Source: a bacterium BMS3Bbin03 (GTDB lineage: Bacteria > Zhuqueibacterota > JdFR-76 > BMS3Abin05). From it: a DNA stretch of 64,000 nucleotides. The position numbers and the translations under genes are program-made. The stretch covers positions 225,399 through 289,398 of the forward strand of contig BDTM01000128.1 in assembly GCA_002898015.1 (NCBI GenBank), given 5' to 3'. This document shows positions 24,259-32,990 of this stretch, in pieces. Under the pieces are notes generated by a model that was given only the letters and a program-made list of their open reading frames with translations, ran no database searches and was not told the DNA's origin. Numbering within the stretch: the stretch's first letter is position 1; each line of letters begins with the position of its first letter.

Positions 24259-25626
24259 ATGAAGCAAAATCCTCCGAAAGTTGCGATTATAGATTCAGAA
24301 ATCCGGATATTGGAATTGCTCCGGGAGTTATTTCAATCCGGGGGATTTCAGCCTGCCGTTTTTCAATCCGGGAAGGAAGCCCTTCAGCAATTTCCATCCA
24401 TTCATCCGGATGTGGTGTTATTGGAAATCGCATTGCCGGAGGAAGACGGGCTTGGGGTCTGCAGCGCCATCCATGAGCGGTTTCCGGAAATCCCCATTTT
24501 TGTGTTAAGCAATATGCGTGAGCCGGAATTTCGATTAAAGGCGATCGAACGGGGCGCCGTGGATTATCTGACCAAACCGTACGACCGGGATTACCTTGTT
24601 AAAAAAGTGAGAAATCTGCTGAATCTTTTAGAAAGTCCTTCGTTAAAAAGAGGGGATGCAAGCCATCCGGTTTTGAAGATTTTTAGTGATGCCAATTTAC
24701 CCGTTTTAAAACCGGAGCCCAATTCGCAATCCCCTTTTGGATACAGTTACCCGCTGCTAAAAACGGCCTCCGGCATTGAAAATCCGGACGAACAGGCAAA
24801 AGTTTTGGAAGATCTGGCGGCTCAGAACCGGCTGACACACACCATTTTTGATGTTGTCAGACAGTGCCCGAAATGTCATTCGATTAACGTCAATTATCGA
24901 CCGGTGTGTCCCGATTGTTTATCTCCGGACATTCGTTTAATCCCGGCCCACGGAAAATCAGCCCGCCAGCCGTATCAGGAGAAAACCTATGAATGCTCGC
25001 AGTGCCATTCAAGCTTTTCGACGCCCGCTGTTTATGGAAGATGTTTAAATTGCAGAGCCGATTTTGAGGAGTCGGAATCCAAAACGCGGTTGGTCTATTC
25101 TTACACGCTGCGGCAGGCAGAGAAAAGCTCCGGCTTTCATGAAACAAAACCGGAGCCGTCAATTTTAAAATCGGCGCTTCAGGAATCGGATATCGATTCT
25201 TTCGAGCCGTTTGTGCTGGATTTTTTGGTGGCTTATGAAATGAAGCAAGTCAAAGCTTCATCCCGCCGCGCGTTTTCCGTTTTGAAAATCGAGTTTCAAA
25301 ATTTTTCGGAATTTATCGGCCGGGTCGGGCAACCTACCGGACTTCGCACGTTCAGAAATTTCTTTCTGATTGTCCGAAAAATTCTCCGTCTTCAGGATCA
25401 GGTCATTTTGGGAGAAGCCAGCCAAGTCTATATTTTAATGCCGGATACAAACCATGCCGCCGGGAGTCTGATACAGAAACAGCTCGCTTCGTACATTGGG
25501 CGCTTCAATTTTGATCTGACATTTACGCTTTCCCTGGACACCTTCCCGGAAACTTTTAGGGACATCGATGCATTAAAAAATCCCGGATCTTCCGTGCCGG
25601 AAACGCGAATACAGGCCGTTAATTAG
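24259..25626 (+). CDS. Receiver / zinc-ribbon / degenerate GGDEF protein
   Basis: A 455-residue multidomain protein. Residues 5-120 are a receiver in which the phospho-acceptor position is Glu56 (VVLLEIALPEEDG) instead of Asp; Asp12, Ser84 and Lys106 are kept. The middle (about 200-275) has four CxxC pairs (CPKC, CPDC, CSQC, CLNC), enough for two zinc sites, and resembles the TackOD1-type output domain found next to receivers and GGDEF domains. The C-terminal ~120 residues follow the GGDEF pattern (FSVLKIEFQNFSEFIGRVG, then VYILMPDTNHAAGSL), but the GGDEF active loop reads ILGEASQ, so cyclase activity is unlikely. It closes the operon. The domain names for the middle and C-terminal parts are inference. 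Confidence 0.78.
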   Translation: MKQNPPKVAIIDSEIRILELLRELFQSGGFQPAVFQSGKEALQQFPSIHPDVVLLEIALPEEDGLGVCSAIHERFPEIPIFVLSNMREPEFRLKAIERGAVDYLTKPYDRDYLVKKVRNLLNLLESPSLKRGDASHPVLKIFSDANLPVLKPEPNSQSPFGYSYPLLKTASGIENPDEQAKVLEDLAAQNRLTHTIFDVVRQCPKCHSINVNYRPVCPDCLSPDIRLIPAHGKSARQPYQEKTYECSQCHSSFSTPAVYGRCLNCRADFEESESKTRLVYSYTLRQAEKSSGFHETKPEPSILKSALQESDIDSFEPFVLDFLVAYEMKQVKASSRRAFSVLKIEFQNFSEFIGRVGQPTGLRTFRNFFLIVRKILRLQDQVILGEASQVYILMPDTNHAAGSLIQKQLASYIGRFNFDLTFTLSLDTFPETFRDIDALKNPGSSVPETRIQAVN

Positions 25627-25681
25627 ATTTTTACTTTTTCCCGATCGGTATCATCCTTTCCTTTGAAAGATCAAAATCCCA

Positions 25682-26551
25682 TTACTTAATCTGAACCGCT
25701 TTTGTCGACACGGTTGTCGACGAGGGAATTTCCATATTTCGTGACGGAATTGAAACCGTTCCGTCAACCGCGCTATCGGATGTCATCAGGATGTACGTCG
25801 ATGTTTCAGGATTAAAATAAATTTTTCCGGAAGAAGAGCCGGTTCCGGTGTAACTCAGATCCATGCCGGACTGGTTGCCCTTTCCCGAAAGGGTGATATC
25901 GGAAGTGTAGATAATGAAGAGGCAGTCAACCCCATTGTACGGCTGGATTGACTTTAACGTATACTTCGACTTGGATTCGATTGTTATGTTCATCGGCCCG
26001 GATTTTGTCGTTTTTGTTTTCGTATCTGTCCATGAATCGCCGATCTTAATGGGTTTGTTCGGCAATTTAAAAAAGAGAGCCGAAAAAGTTTGTTCCCAGT
26101 TCGCCGCTCCTTGAAATGAAGGAAATGCCTTTAGGCCGTCGATAGCGCCGATTTTGCCTAGTTTGGTAATCGTAAATGTAACGGGTTTGTTCACCGCCTT
26201 TTGCAGCATTGCTTTTGCCTGATTCATCATTGGGTTATTAAAATTAATGTCAAGAGAATCAATTGAAGATTGAATTGAAAACACGCCATCCTTTTGAACG
26301 TTTTGCACGTTGTAACGGACAACCGCTTTGATTGTAGAATTTATTTCCCGTGTTTGCCCGGCCACTTCCTGACTCGTATTGGTGCTTGTCGTAAACCGGT
26401 ATTTAAAATTGTCGCCCTTTTTAAAATGATAGGTGAATGAAGCGCCTTTATTTTTTACCAATTCTCTCCAATTGGGCTTTTGTGCCGCACAACCCGCAAA
26501 TCCAAGAATTAATAATCCGATAAAAATCGATTTTAAAAAATGGTTTTTCAT
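25682..26551 (-). CDS. Lipoprotein of unknown function
   Basis: A 289-residue predicted lipoprotein. The signal peptide ends in LGFAGC with lipidated Cys21. The mature part is beta-rich: SFTYHFKKGDNFKYRFTT, VVRYNVQNVQKDGVFSIQSS, and IKIGDSWTDT, which resembles a group of outer-membrane-associated DUF6263-like proteins I cannot name with certainty. I chose the ATG at 26551 because AAGGAGGA lies just upstream of it; a start 13 codons earlier would spoil the signal peptide. It converges on the large operon across a 55-nt gap that contains no convincing terminator. Confidence 0.8.
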   Translation of the reverse strand: MKNHFLKSIFIGLLILGFAGCAAQKPNWRELVKNKGASFTYHFKKGDNFKYRFTTSTNTSQEVAGQTREINSTIKAVVRYNVQNVQKDGVFSIQSSIDSLDINFNNPMMNQAKAMLQKAVNKPVTFTITKLGKIGAIDGLKAFPSFQGAANWEQTFSALFFKLPNKPIKIGDSWTDTKTKTTKSGPMNITIESKSKYTLKSIQPYNGVDCLFIIYTSDITLSGKGNQSGMDLSYTGTGSSSGKIYFNPETSTYILMTSDSAVDGTVSIPSRNMEIPSSTTVSTKAVQIK

Positions 26552-26650
26552 AACGGTCTCCTCCTTAATTTTTTGTGAAACATTTTTCATACAGCGGGAA
26601 ACGATTCTGAATGCCGCAAGTGACGGGCCTGTTCAAAAAGGCTTTTGGTT

Positions 26651-27757
26651 TCAAGCTTTCTCAAAGGTTTCTTCAAGTGCAATTGTTTTGTTCTTTCCCA
26701 GGCTTTTGGCCCGGTACAAACGTTGATCGGCGGTTTCGAGTAACTTGTTCGGAGAATAGCCGTCGAGCGGGAAATTTGAAATTCCAATTGAAATAGTCAC
26801 ATCGTGGTGATCGATTTGATAATTGGTCGTTCTGAAATTTTTCTGGACTTTCTTTCGCAATTTATTTCCCACGCGGACACCATTGTTCAGGGGGGTCTCC
26901 GGAAGCAAAACAACAAATTCTTCCCCGCCGTAGCGCGATAAAATATCGGCTTTTCTCAGATTCTCCTTCATGATTTCAGTAATCGCCCGGAGAATTTCGT
27001 CACCCTTCAAATGTCCGAACGTGTCATTGATTTTCTTGAAGTCGTCGATATCGATCATCAAAATGGAAAGATTGCGTTTGTACCGTTCGGCCCGCTTAAT
27101 TTCAGTCAGAAATGTCTGGTTAAAATGCCTGCGATTGTAAATGCCGGTTAATTCATCCAAAATTGTGGATTCATGGGTGCGCCGAAACAACAGAGCCCGG
27201 TCGATACAGGTGGCCACCTCTTCCGAAATTCTTTTCAAAAAATCAAATTCAGACCGCATAAAATTTTGATTGGTGCCCCGGAAAAAGCTCAATGTGCCGA
27301 TAATTTGTTTCTCACCGGTTAACAGCGGAAAGCCGGCCAGCGTAAAATAAGGATTTTGACCCTTAGGATGATCATTCAGGCCGGTGAAAGTGACATCGGA
27401 CATGACCAGCGGATTTTGTGTCAGAATGATCCGTTCGACAAGTTTTGTGTCCGGAATCAAGACCTTGCCGCTCTTCAGTTTTGAGAATCCATATTTTTCG
27501 CTCAACTGCAGTTCTTTTCGCAGAGGTTCCAGCAAAAATAGCTGTGCACTGTCGACATGGAGCGAGTTTTTAAACAATTGAAAAATGGATTTTAGAATCT
27601 GGCTGATGTTGAAGGTTGTACTCAGAATATGAGAGATGTTGTAAAGGATGTAAAGCTCAGTTAATTTATCGGACAATTCACGATTGACCGCTTCGATTTC
27701 GTGATACTTTTTAGATAATGCTTCAAATTCCTGCTGTAAATCTGTGGGCGAAGCCAT
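26651..27757 (-). CDS. GAF-GGDEF diguanylate cyclase
   Basis: A 368-residue cytoplasmic protein. A short coiled coil is followed by a GAF domain (about 40-195) and a GGDEF domain (about 200-360) that makes cyclic di-GMP from two GTP. The active site RYGGEEF is intact. An RKAD sequence five residues before it provides the RxxD inhibitory site, so product feedback is expected. DDFKKINDTFGHLKGDEIL and NGVRVGNKLRKKV are typical. It begins 2 nt after the preceding gene on this strand and is the third gene of a sigma factor / GT-like / cyclase operon. Confidence 0.95.
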   Translation of the reverse strand: MASPTDLQQEFEALSKKYHEIEAVNRELSDKLTELYILYNISHILSTTFNISQILKSIFQLFKNSLHVDSAQLFLLEPLRKELQLSEKYGFSKLKSGKVLIPDTKLVERIILTQNPLVMSDVTFTGLNDHPKGQNPYFTLAGFPLLTGEKQIIGTLSFFRGTNQNFMRSEFDFLKRISEEVATCIDRALLFRRTHESTILDELTGIYNRRHFNQTFLTEIKRAERYKRNLSILMIDIDDFKKINDTFGHLKGDEILRAITEIMKENLRKADILSRYGGEEFVVLLPETPLNNGVRVGNKLRKKVQKNFRTTNYQIDHHDVTISIGISNFPLDGYSPNKLLETADQRLYRAKSLGKNKTIALEETFEKA

Positions 27758-27759
27758 TG

Positions 27760-28326
27760 TTACACCAGAGTTTTTTGAGTTGGCCGGCTGATTGCACGGA
27801 TATAATTTAACAGTTGCTCGATCTGTTTCTGAAACGAATCTTTCGTTTGTGTGCGTACTATAAAATTAAAAAATTTTGATGCATAACGTGTTTCAAAAGA
27901 AATTCGAAGCGGTGACCGGCTTGCGAAACATAAATGTCCGCTCCAAAGATCATCCGAATGATTCAAATCAATTGCAAGCGCAATATTATTCGGCAGTTGC
28001 TTCAGCCAGTTTTTATTTAAAATACCAAAACCGGAAAAATCTTTTGGATTGTACAAAACCGGTATTCCCAAATCCTGATCCTGGAAATTGTTCAACTGCT
28101 TCTCAGCAATGATATAGAAAAACTTGCTTTTCGGAAAAAGTTCCTTAAGTGAATGAAGCACAAATTGCGCTTCTTCCGGTTTTTTTTCCTGCCCGGGCAA
28201 ACAGACCAGAATATTGGCACCGGAGGTTTGGAGCAGGGGCAGCTCAAAAAAGGTTGTTTTTTGCCGTGAAAAATAAGTTTGAATCGAAAAATAGCGTAAA
28301 AATAATTTTTGCTTAAAAGCAGTCAT
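27760..28326 (-). CDS. Short glycosyltransferase-9-like protein
   Basis: A 188-residue protein without firm family signature. The pattern ANILVCLPGQ, then FVLHSLKELFPKSKFFYIIA and later IALAIDLNHSDDLWSGHLCF with SPLRISF, follows the N-terminal Rossmann half of heptosyltransferase-type (GT9) enzymes. Those have a p-l-aL-~fP-a-i motif and a vDl-~s-lla-l-ap~riGf motif. The C-terminal nucleotide-sugar domain is absent, so it is either a truncated relic or a non-catalytic derivative. Its ATG overlaps the stop of the sigma factor gene by 1 nt and the cyclase gene follows after 2 nt, indicating co-translation. Function unknown. Confidence 0.6.
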   Translation of the reverse strand: MTAFKQKLFLRYFSIQTYFSRQKTTFFELPLLQTSGANILVCLPGQEKKPEEAQFVLHSLKELFPKSKFFYIIAEKQLNNFQDQDLGIPVLYNPKDFSGFGILNKNWLKQLPNNIALAIDLNHSDDLWSGHLCFASRSPLRISFETRYASKFFNFIVRTQTKDSFQKQIEQLLNYIRAISRPTQKTLV

Positions 28327-29183
28327 TAACCAAGATATTTCTGCAGAGGCCGTTTTCTTGATTTGTGGCGCAATTTGCGCAATGCTTTTTCTTTAATCTG
28401 CCGCACCCGTTCACGGGTCAGGCTGAATATTTCACCGATTTCTTCAAGCGTAAGCGGCCGGTCCTGGTCGATGCCGAAATAGAACTTTATAATTCGGGAT
28501 TCACGAATGGTCAGCGTGGCCAGCACTTTTTCAATTTCCAGGCGTAAAGATTCGTCCATCAGATCATCATCCGGTGCGGACATACGCTCATTTTTAAGGA
28601 TGTCCAGCAGGCTGTTTCCGTCCCCCTGCTGAAAAGGGGCATCGAGCGAAAGGTGTCGTGAGGAGGTGCGGATGGTTTCCGCCAATTCAAAAGAATTCAT
28701 GTTCATCCGTTCTGCAATTTCGTCGAGGCGCGGTTCCCGCTCAAACTCCTGTCCCAGATTGTCCAGCATTCTCCCGATTTTATTAATCGCCCCCACGCGA
28801 TTCAGCGGAAGCCGTACAATTCTGGATTGTTCGGCCAGCGCCTGCAGAATGGATTGCCGAATCCACCACACCGCGTAAGAAATAAATTTAAACCCCCGTG
28901 TCTCATCGAATCGCTCGGCTGCTTTAATCAATCCCAGGTTGCCTTCGTTGATCAAATCTTCCATGGGCAAGCCCTGATTTTGATATTCTTTGGCCACACT
29001 CACGACGAAACGCAAATTGGAACGCACTAAAACATCCAACGCTTCCTTGTCCCCTTTTTTAATACGTTTGGCCAACGCAATTTCTTTTTCAGGAGGGAGG
29101 GGAAAGAACTGCCCAATTTCCTCCAGATACTTTTCAAGCGATTTTTCCGAACGATTCTTTTCTTGCTTCGTAATTTTACTCAT
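28326..29183 (-). CDS. Sigma-70 family RNA polymerase sigma factor (primary-like)
   Basis: A ~285-residue group 1/2 sigma factor. Region 1.2 reads [20 protein letters not shown]; region 2 has [33 protein letters not shown] and [13 protein letters not shown]; region 3 has [20 protein letters not shown]; region 4.2 has [20 protein letters not shown]. There is no region 1.1, and the length matches the short primary sigma factors of FCB bacteria. I chose the ATG at 29183 over an in-frame GTG at 29201. It could be the housekeeping factor or a close stress-type paralogue; one window cannot tell. Confidence 0.92.
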   Translation of the reverse strand: MSKITKQEKNRSEKSLEKYLEEIGQFFPLPPEKEIALAKRIKKGDKEALDVLVRSNLRFVVSVAKEYQNQGLPMEDLINEGNLGLIKAAERFDETRGFKFISYAVWWIRQSILQALAEQSRIVRLPLNRVGAINKIGRMLDNLGQEFEREPRLDEIAERMNMNSFELAETIRTSSRHLSLDAPFQQGDGNSLLDILKNERMSAPDDDLMDESLRLEIEKVLATLTIRESRIIKFYFGIDQDRPLTLEEIGEIFSLTRERVRQIKEKALRKLRHKSRKRPLQKYLG

Positions 29184-29319
29184 CACCCAGCAACACCTCA
29201 CCTAAGAAATTTTTTTACAAATAATTAGCACAGGGGCTTTCCAATTCTCAATAATAATAAAATATTTTAATAAAAGCAAAATTTTTTTGCCGGATTTAGC
29301 ACAAATCCAAAATTATTAT

Positions 29320-29349
29320 CACCGGGGCAATTGATATGATGCCCCGGTG
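29320..29349 (-). terminator. Hairpin terminator candidate behind mtaB
   Basis: CACCGGGGCA (29320-29329) and TGCCCCGGTG (29340-29349) form a perfect 10-bp stem with a 10-nt loop, 48 nt beyond the end of the minus-strand mtaB gene. Read on the minus strand, the stem is followed by ATAATAATTTTGG, an AT-rich but not pure-T tail. It would separate mtaB from the downstream sigma-factor operon. Confidence 0.6.
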
Positions 29350-29397
29350 CATTTTCCATGATCGATTTTTTTAAATGGCTAATGACAGGGATCCGTT

Positions 29398-30768
29398 TTA
29401 GTCCAGTTTATAGGATTCCGGCCGGAAAAAGGTGCCGTAATTGTTTTTTAGATATTCGATTGCCGCATCGTCTTCCTGGGGAAGCGCCTCTATTTGTTTT
29501 TCAAGATTGTTTAACCACACCTGTTCTTTTTCGGAAATCGTCACTGTTTTATCGGCAATCGCGCCGCAAATTTCATGATAAGCGGTTTTTACAGCCGCAA
29601 GCGTTTGCCGGTAACCCCCCTCGTGAGCCACAATTGCGGACGCTATTTTAATGACCACATTGGGTTCAAGCATTAAGGCTTCAACGCTTAATGAAATATC
29701 GCTTTCGACCAGTAACTTGCGATATTGAAGAGGATTGTTAAGGGAAGACGTATTAAATAACCGGCAATCGTAAGCCAGGAGCTCCAGAAATGCGGCGGGT
29801 GCGTTTCCGCTTAGAAGCCGGATGTTCTGAACGGATTCATTACTCCACAAGTCCGTGACCGCCCCGGCAATATTCCCCAGGGGGCTGAAATGGGCACAAC
29901 ACGCCGATTTTCCTTCCATGCTGATCGGATAGCCGGTAATCGCTTTAAGAATCGGCCCCTCGTAGGCGCAGTCTTTGGACGGACCCACCGCTCCGTGTTC
30001 GTAGGCCGCCAGACTTCTTGGTGCACTGGCCGCGCGATCAATGGCGGCTAAAACCGTCGGCAGCATTCCCTTGCCGGCCAACTGCATGGCCGTATTCGAA
30101 AATCCGCAGGCCGTGTCGCCGCCCGGAATGATATTGTATTCTTCGGCGATTGCCGTGATTTCATCCCAGAGCCACCCCACATCGCGCCAGGCCAGACTCC
30201 CGAGACTGCCGCAAATGCCGGCCAGATCACCGTAAACCAGCGCCTGGTCATGGACTTCCTTTCCGCCGACGGACTCGATGGACAAAATATCTGCCCCCGC
30301 CTGTGCGGCGAGCACAAAAGCCTCACGCGTGGTCTCCCACAGCTTGCCTTCACGCAGCAGGGGGGGTCTTTCCGCATCGCGCACATCCACAACCGTCACG
30401 CGCAGTGCGGTGGGTATGCCGGTTTCTTTGTTAAATTGATGTAACCGTTTCTGCAATAACGCCGTTATTTCAGCTCCCCATTCCGGTTTCATGGTCATGG
30501 GCGGAAGCTCTTCGAACTCGACCACCAGCCCGGGTATCTTCAATTCTTTTGTCCTTTGGAGAATGTCGTGGGCTATTTCTTCATAGTGTTTTAATACTTC
30601 ATTCCAGGTTTTTTCTTCAATAAGCATTTGCGGGAGTGTAAAATTGATTTCGGGATAAACCAGGCCTCCTCCGATTTCCAAGTCCTTCCCACATCGAACA
30701 GGATTGGGTGATTTACCAAAAATTAATTGATTGGAATCCGGTATCGCTAATTTTTTAAACAGTCTCAT
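29398..30768 (-). CDS. mtaB: MtaB-type methanol:corrinoid protein methyltransferase
   Basis: A 456-residue TIM-barrel zinc enzyme of the length of archaeal MtaB (about 460). It moves a methyl group from methanol, or in some paralogues another methoxy compound, to the cobalt of a corrinoid protein. The N-terminal FGKSPNPVRCGKDLEIGGG is characteristic. The zinc ligands known from Methanosarcina MtaB (Glu164, Cys220, Cys269) correspond to Glu165 (ILSIESVGG), Cys221 (PGGDTACGFSNTA) and Cys267 (SKDCAYEGP). It is transcribed away from the ROK kinase; the matching corrinoid protein and its reactivator lie 4-6 kb away on the other strand. The family call is strong; the true substrate is open. Confidence 0.93.
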   Translation of the reverse strand: MRLFKKLAIPDSNQLIFGKSPNPVRCGKDLEIGGGLVYPEINFTLPQMLIEEKTWNEVLKHYEEIAHDILQRTKELKIPGLVVEFEELPPMTMKPEWGAEITALLQKRLHQFNKETGIPTALRVTVVDVRDAERPPLLREGKLWETTREAFVLAAQAGADILSIESVGGKEVHDQALVYGDLAGICGSLGSLAWRDVGWLWDEITAIAEEYNIIPGGDTACGFSNTAMQLAGKGMLPTVLAAIDRAASAPRSLAAYEHGAVGPSKDCAYEGPILKAITGYPISMEGKSACCAHFSPLGNIAGAVTDLWSNESVQNIRLLSGNAPAAFLELLAYDCRLFNTSSLNNPLQYRKLLVESDISLSVEALMLEPNVVIKIASAIVAHEGGYRQTLAAVKTAYHEICGAIADKTVTISEKEQVWLNNLEKQIEALPQEDDAAIEYLKNNYGTFFRPESYKLD

Positions 30769-31096
30769 TTTTTTCTCGCTTTTTAAATGATTCCAGGGTT
30801 AACCTTCAATAAGGCGGTATTTTCAAATAATCAAGATAAGAAGAAAAGAAAGAAAAATCAAGCCTAACTGGGGATGCGTTGATCAGGTCTTCCGATTTAA
30901 TGATGGATAATGGATTCGTATGTCTTTAATAACTTGCGGCTTACGATTCTCCCCCGCGAACCCCGGTATTTTTTACCGCTTTGTAACCTGGCGGCGTTGT
31001 GGCGGAATAGTTACACCGCTTTTTATATTCTTCTTGACACCGATTTCCTAAAAATATATATTGATTGTATTGTAATTTATTTGAAGGAACCCTGGA
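30769..31096. other. Divergent intergenic region between mtaB and the ROK kinase
   Basis: This 328-nt region separates two divergent genes. It contains the sigma-70-type promoter at 31034-31062 for the + strand. For mtaB a weak candidate is TTGATT-N16-TTATCT on the minus strand, around 30830-30860. I looked for a cobalamin riboswitch, since the flanking genes use corrinoids, and saw no B12-box-like element. No small gene is convincing. Confidence 0.6.
31034..31062 (+). promoter_or_regulatory. Sigma-70-type promoter for the ROK/methyltransferase genes
   Basis: TTGACA (31034-31039), a 17-nt spacer, then TATATT (31057-31062). This is a perfect -35 and a near-perfect -10 with ideal spacing, 35 nt before the ATG at 31097. 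AAGGA at 31084-31088 provides the ribosome-binding site. Confidence 0.75.
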
Positions 31097-32059
31097 ATGT
31101 CGGAAATCTACCTTGGCATGGATATCGGCGGGACGAAATTAGCCGTTTTAACCGGAACGGATAAAGGAGAAATTCTGGAGAAGGTCAAACGGCCCACAAA
31201 CGCCCGGCGCGGCCCCTGGCCGATTATTGATGATTTGCTTGAGATGTCTGATGAAGTTCTTCAAAGAACCGGGTTTTCGCTCTCCCGGATCGACGCGGTC
31301 GGCGTTTCGTGCGGCGGTCCCCTGGATGCTGCAAAGGGGATTGTTTACTCGCCCTCCAATTTGCCCGGCTGGGATGAAATCCCTTTGAAACAAATTTTGT
31401 CGGTTAAATTGAATCGCCCTGTTTTCGTGGAAAATGATGCCAATGCAGGTGCCCTGGCCGAGTGGCGTTTTGGCGCCGGGCGGGGATTCAAAAATATGGT
31501 GTTTTTAACGGCCGGCACAGGTATGGGGGCCGGTTTAATCCTGGACAATCGTTTGTTTCGGGGGGCGAACGGCCTGGCGGGTGAAGTCTGGAAAATTCCG
31601 CTCATTCGCAAAGGGCCGGACGACCGGAATCCCCTGGCGTTCGAATATCTCACGGCCGGCCCGGGTCTGGCGCGACTGGCTCAACAGGCGCTGCGCAAAA
31701 ACCCTTACTCCAAAATGCTCGAGCGGGTTGGCGGGGATATTGAAAAAGTAACCGGAGAAATCATCGGGAAGGCGGCACGACTCGACGACCCCCTTGCCCT
31801 GCAGGTTCTGGAAGAAGCCGGGACTTATCTGGGCTGGGGACTGGCCATTTTGGTGGATATTTTAAATCCGGAACTTTTTGTAATTGGCACGCTTGGAATT
31901 AAATTGGGTGATCTTCTTCTGGAGCCTGCCAGAAAAGCCATGCGGGAATCGGCCGTAAAAGAATCGGTAAAAGCCGTCAGAATTGTGCCGGCCCAATTGG
32001 GTGATCATATCGGGGATGTGGCGGCGCTTTGTGTGGCACTGGAACACTACGAGAGGTAA
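31097..32059 (+). CDS. ROK family sugar kinase
   Basis: A 320-residue ROK protein, probably a glucokinase or amino-sugar kinase that phosphorylates a monosaccharide with ATP. The phosphate-binding LGMDIGGTKLAVL is at residues 4-16. VSCGGPLD, FVENDANAGALAEW and LTAGTGMGAGLI mark the sugar and ATP sites. The family's usual zinc motif (CxCGxxGCxE) is not present: the region reads IRKGPDDRNPLAFEYLTAG. This departs from classical glucokinases and NagK. There is no DNA-binding domain, so it is an enzyme rather than a ROK repressor. It heads a + strand gene set behind a strong promoter, followed after 33 nt by the methyltransferase. Confidence 0.9.
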   Translation: MSEIYLGMDIGGTKLAVLTGTDKGEILEKVKRPTNARRGPWPIIDDLLEMSDEVLQRTGFSLSRIDAVGVSCGGPLDAAKGIVYSPSNLPGWDEIPLKQILSVKLNRPVFVENDANAGALAEWRFGAGRGFKNMVFLTAGTGMGAGLILDNRLFRGANGLAGEVWKIPLIRKGPDDRNPLAFEYLTAGPGLARLAQQALRKNPYSKMLERVGGDIEKVTGEIIGKAARLDDPLALQVLEEAGTYLGWGLAILVDILNPELFVIGTLGIKLGDLLLEPARKAMRESAVKESVKAVRIVPAQLGDHIGDVAALCVALEHYER

Positions 32060-32092
32060 ACGCATTATCGTTAAAAAAAAAGGAATCCCGTC

Positions 32093-32971
32093 ATGCGAAA
32101 ATCGTATCTTGAACGTTTAAAAGAAGGCACTCTTTTGGCGGATGGCGCCATGGGTACCAGGCTGCAATCGAAGGGTCTTTCTGCAGGAGAATGCCCGGAC
32201 AGGTGGAATCTTACAAATTCTGAGAAAGTGAAGGAAGTCCACAGGGAATATGTCCTGGCCGGTGCGGAGAGCCTGATTACGAATACGTTTGGCGGAACGA
32301 GAACAAAACTGACCCAGTGCGGTTATCCCGAAAAACAATGGGAAATTAATTTCCGGGGAGCCGAAATTGCCCGTGAAATTGCAGGCGACGACATTTACGT
32401 CGTCGGCTCGATAGGACCGATGGGCAAATTTTTAGCCCCCTTCGGCGATATGGCAGAGGCGGACGCCGCCCGTGATTTTAAAGAGCAGGCAAAAGCGTTG
32501 GACGCCGGCGGAGCAGATGTCCTTCAAATCGAAACGATGACCGACTTGAATGAAATTGTGATTGCCGTCCGCGCCGTGAAGGAGAGCACCAATCTGCCCG
32601 TGATTGCTTCCATGACGTTTGACAAAGGGCAGAAAGGCTATCGCACGGTCATGGGCATCGATGTGCCCACGGCCGTCGCGGCGCTTATCAAAGAGAATGC
32701 GGATGTACTCGGCAGCAACTGCGGCAATGGAATCGATGAACTGATCGAAATCATGGTCGAAATGCGCCGTTACACGGATTTTCCGCTTCTGGCCAAACCA
32801 AATGCGGGTATCCCGGTGATTCAAAAAGGAGAGGTTGTGTACACGCAGGGGCCGGATTATTTTGCAGCACGCGTTCAGAAGTTGGTTCAGGCCGGTGCCA
32901 CGGTCATCGGAGGCTGCTGCGGCACAACGCCTGATCACATCCGCGCGATGGCACTTGAACTTAACAAATGA
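32093..32971 (+). CDS. Homocysteine S-methyltransferase domain protein (MetH N-terminal type)
   Basis: A 292-residue TIM barrel matching the homocysteine-binding module of cobalamin-dependent methionine synthase. It has LLADGAMGTRLQSKGL at the start, NTFGGTRTKL, and the zinc ligands Cys210 (LGSNCGNGIDEL), Cys275 and Cys276 (IGGCCGTTPDHIRAM). It should activate homocysteine (or a related thiol) and accept a methyl group from a methyl-corrinoid protein or S-methylmethionine. The cobalamin and folate modules of MetH are absent from this protein, but a corrinoid protein is encoded at 34421 and a reactivator at 35142. A split methyl-transfer system is therefore plausible. AAGGA precedes the ATG. 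Confidence 0.9.
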   Translation: MRKSYLERLKEGTLLADGAMGTRLQSKGLSAGECPDRWNLTNSEKVKEVHREYVLAGAESLITNTFGGTRTKLTQCGYPEKQWEINFRGAEIAREIAGDDIYVVGSIGPMGKFLAPFGDMAEADAARDFKEQAKALDAGGADVLQIETMTDLNEIVIAVRAVKESTNLPVIASMTFDKGQKGYRTVMGIDVPTAVAALIKENADVLGSNCGNGIDELIEIMVEMRRYTDFPLLAKPNAGIPVIQKGEVVYTQGPDYFAARVQKLVQAGATVIGGCCGTTPDHIRAMALELNK

Positions 32972-32990
32972 TCGGTATTTGGTAACAAAC

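Noticed and set aside
30769..31096. Possible cobalamin riboswitch near corrinoid genes
   Set aside because: I looked for a B12-box-like element and paired stems and found neither.
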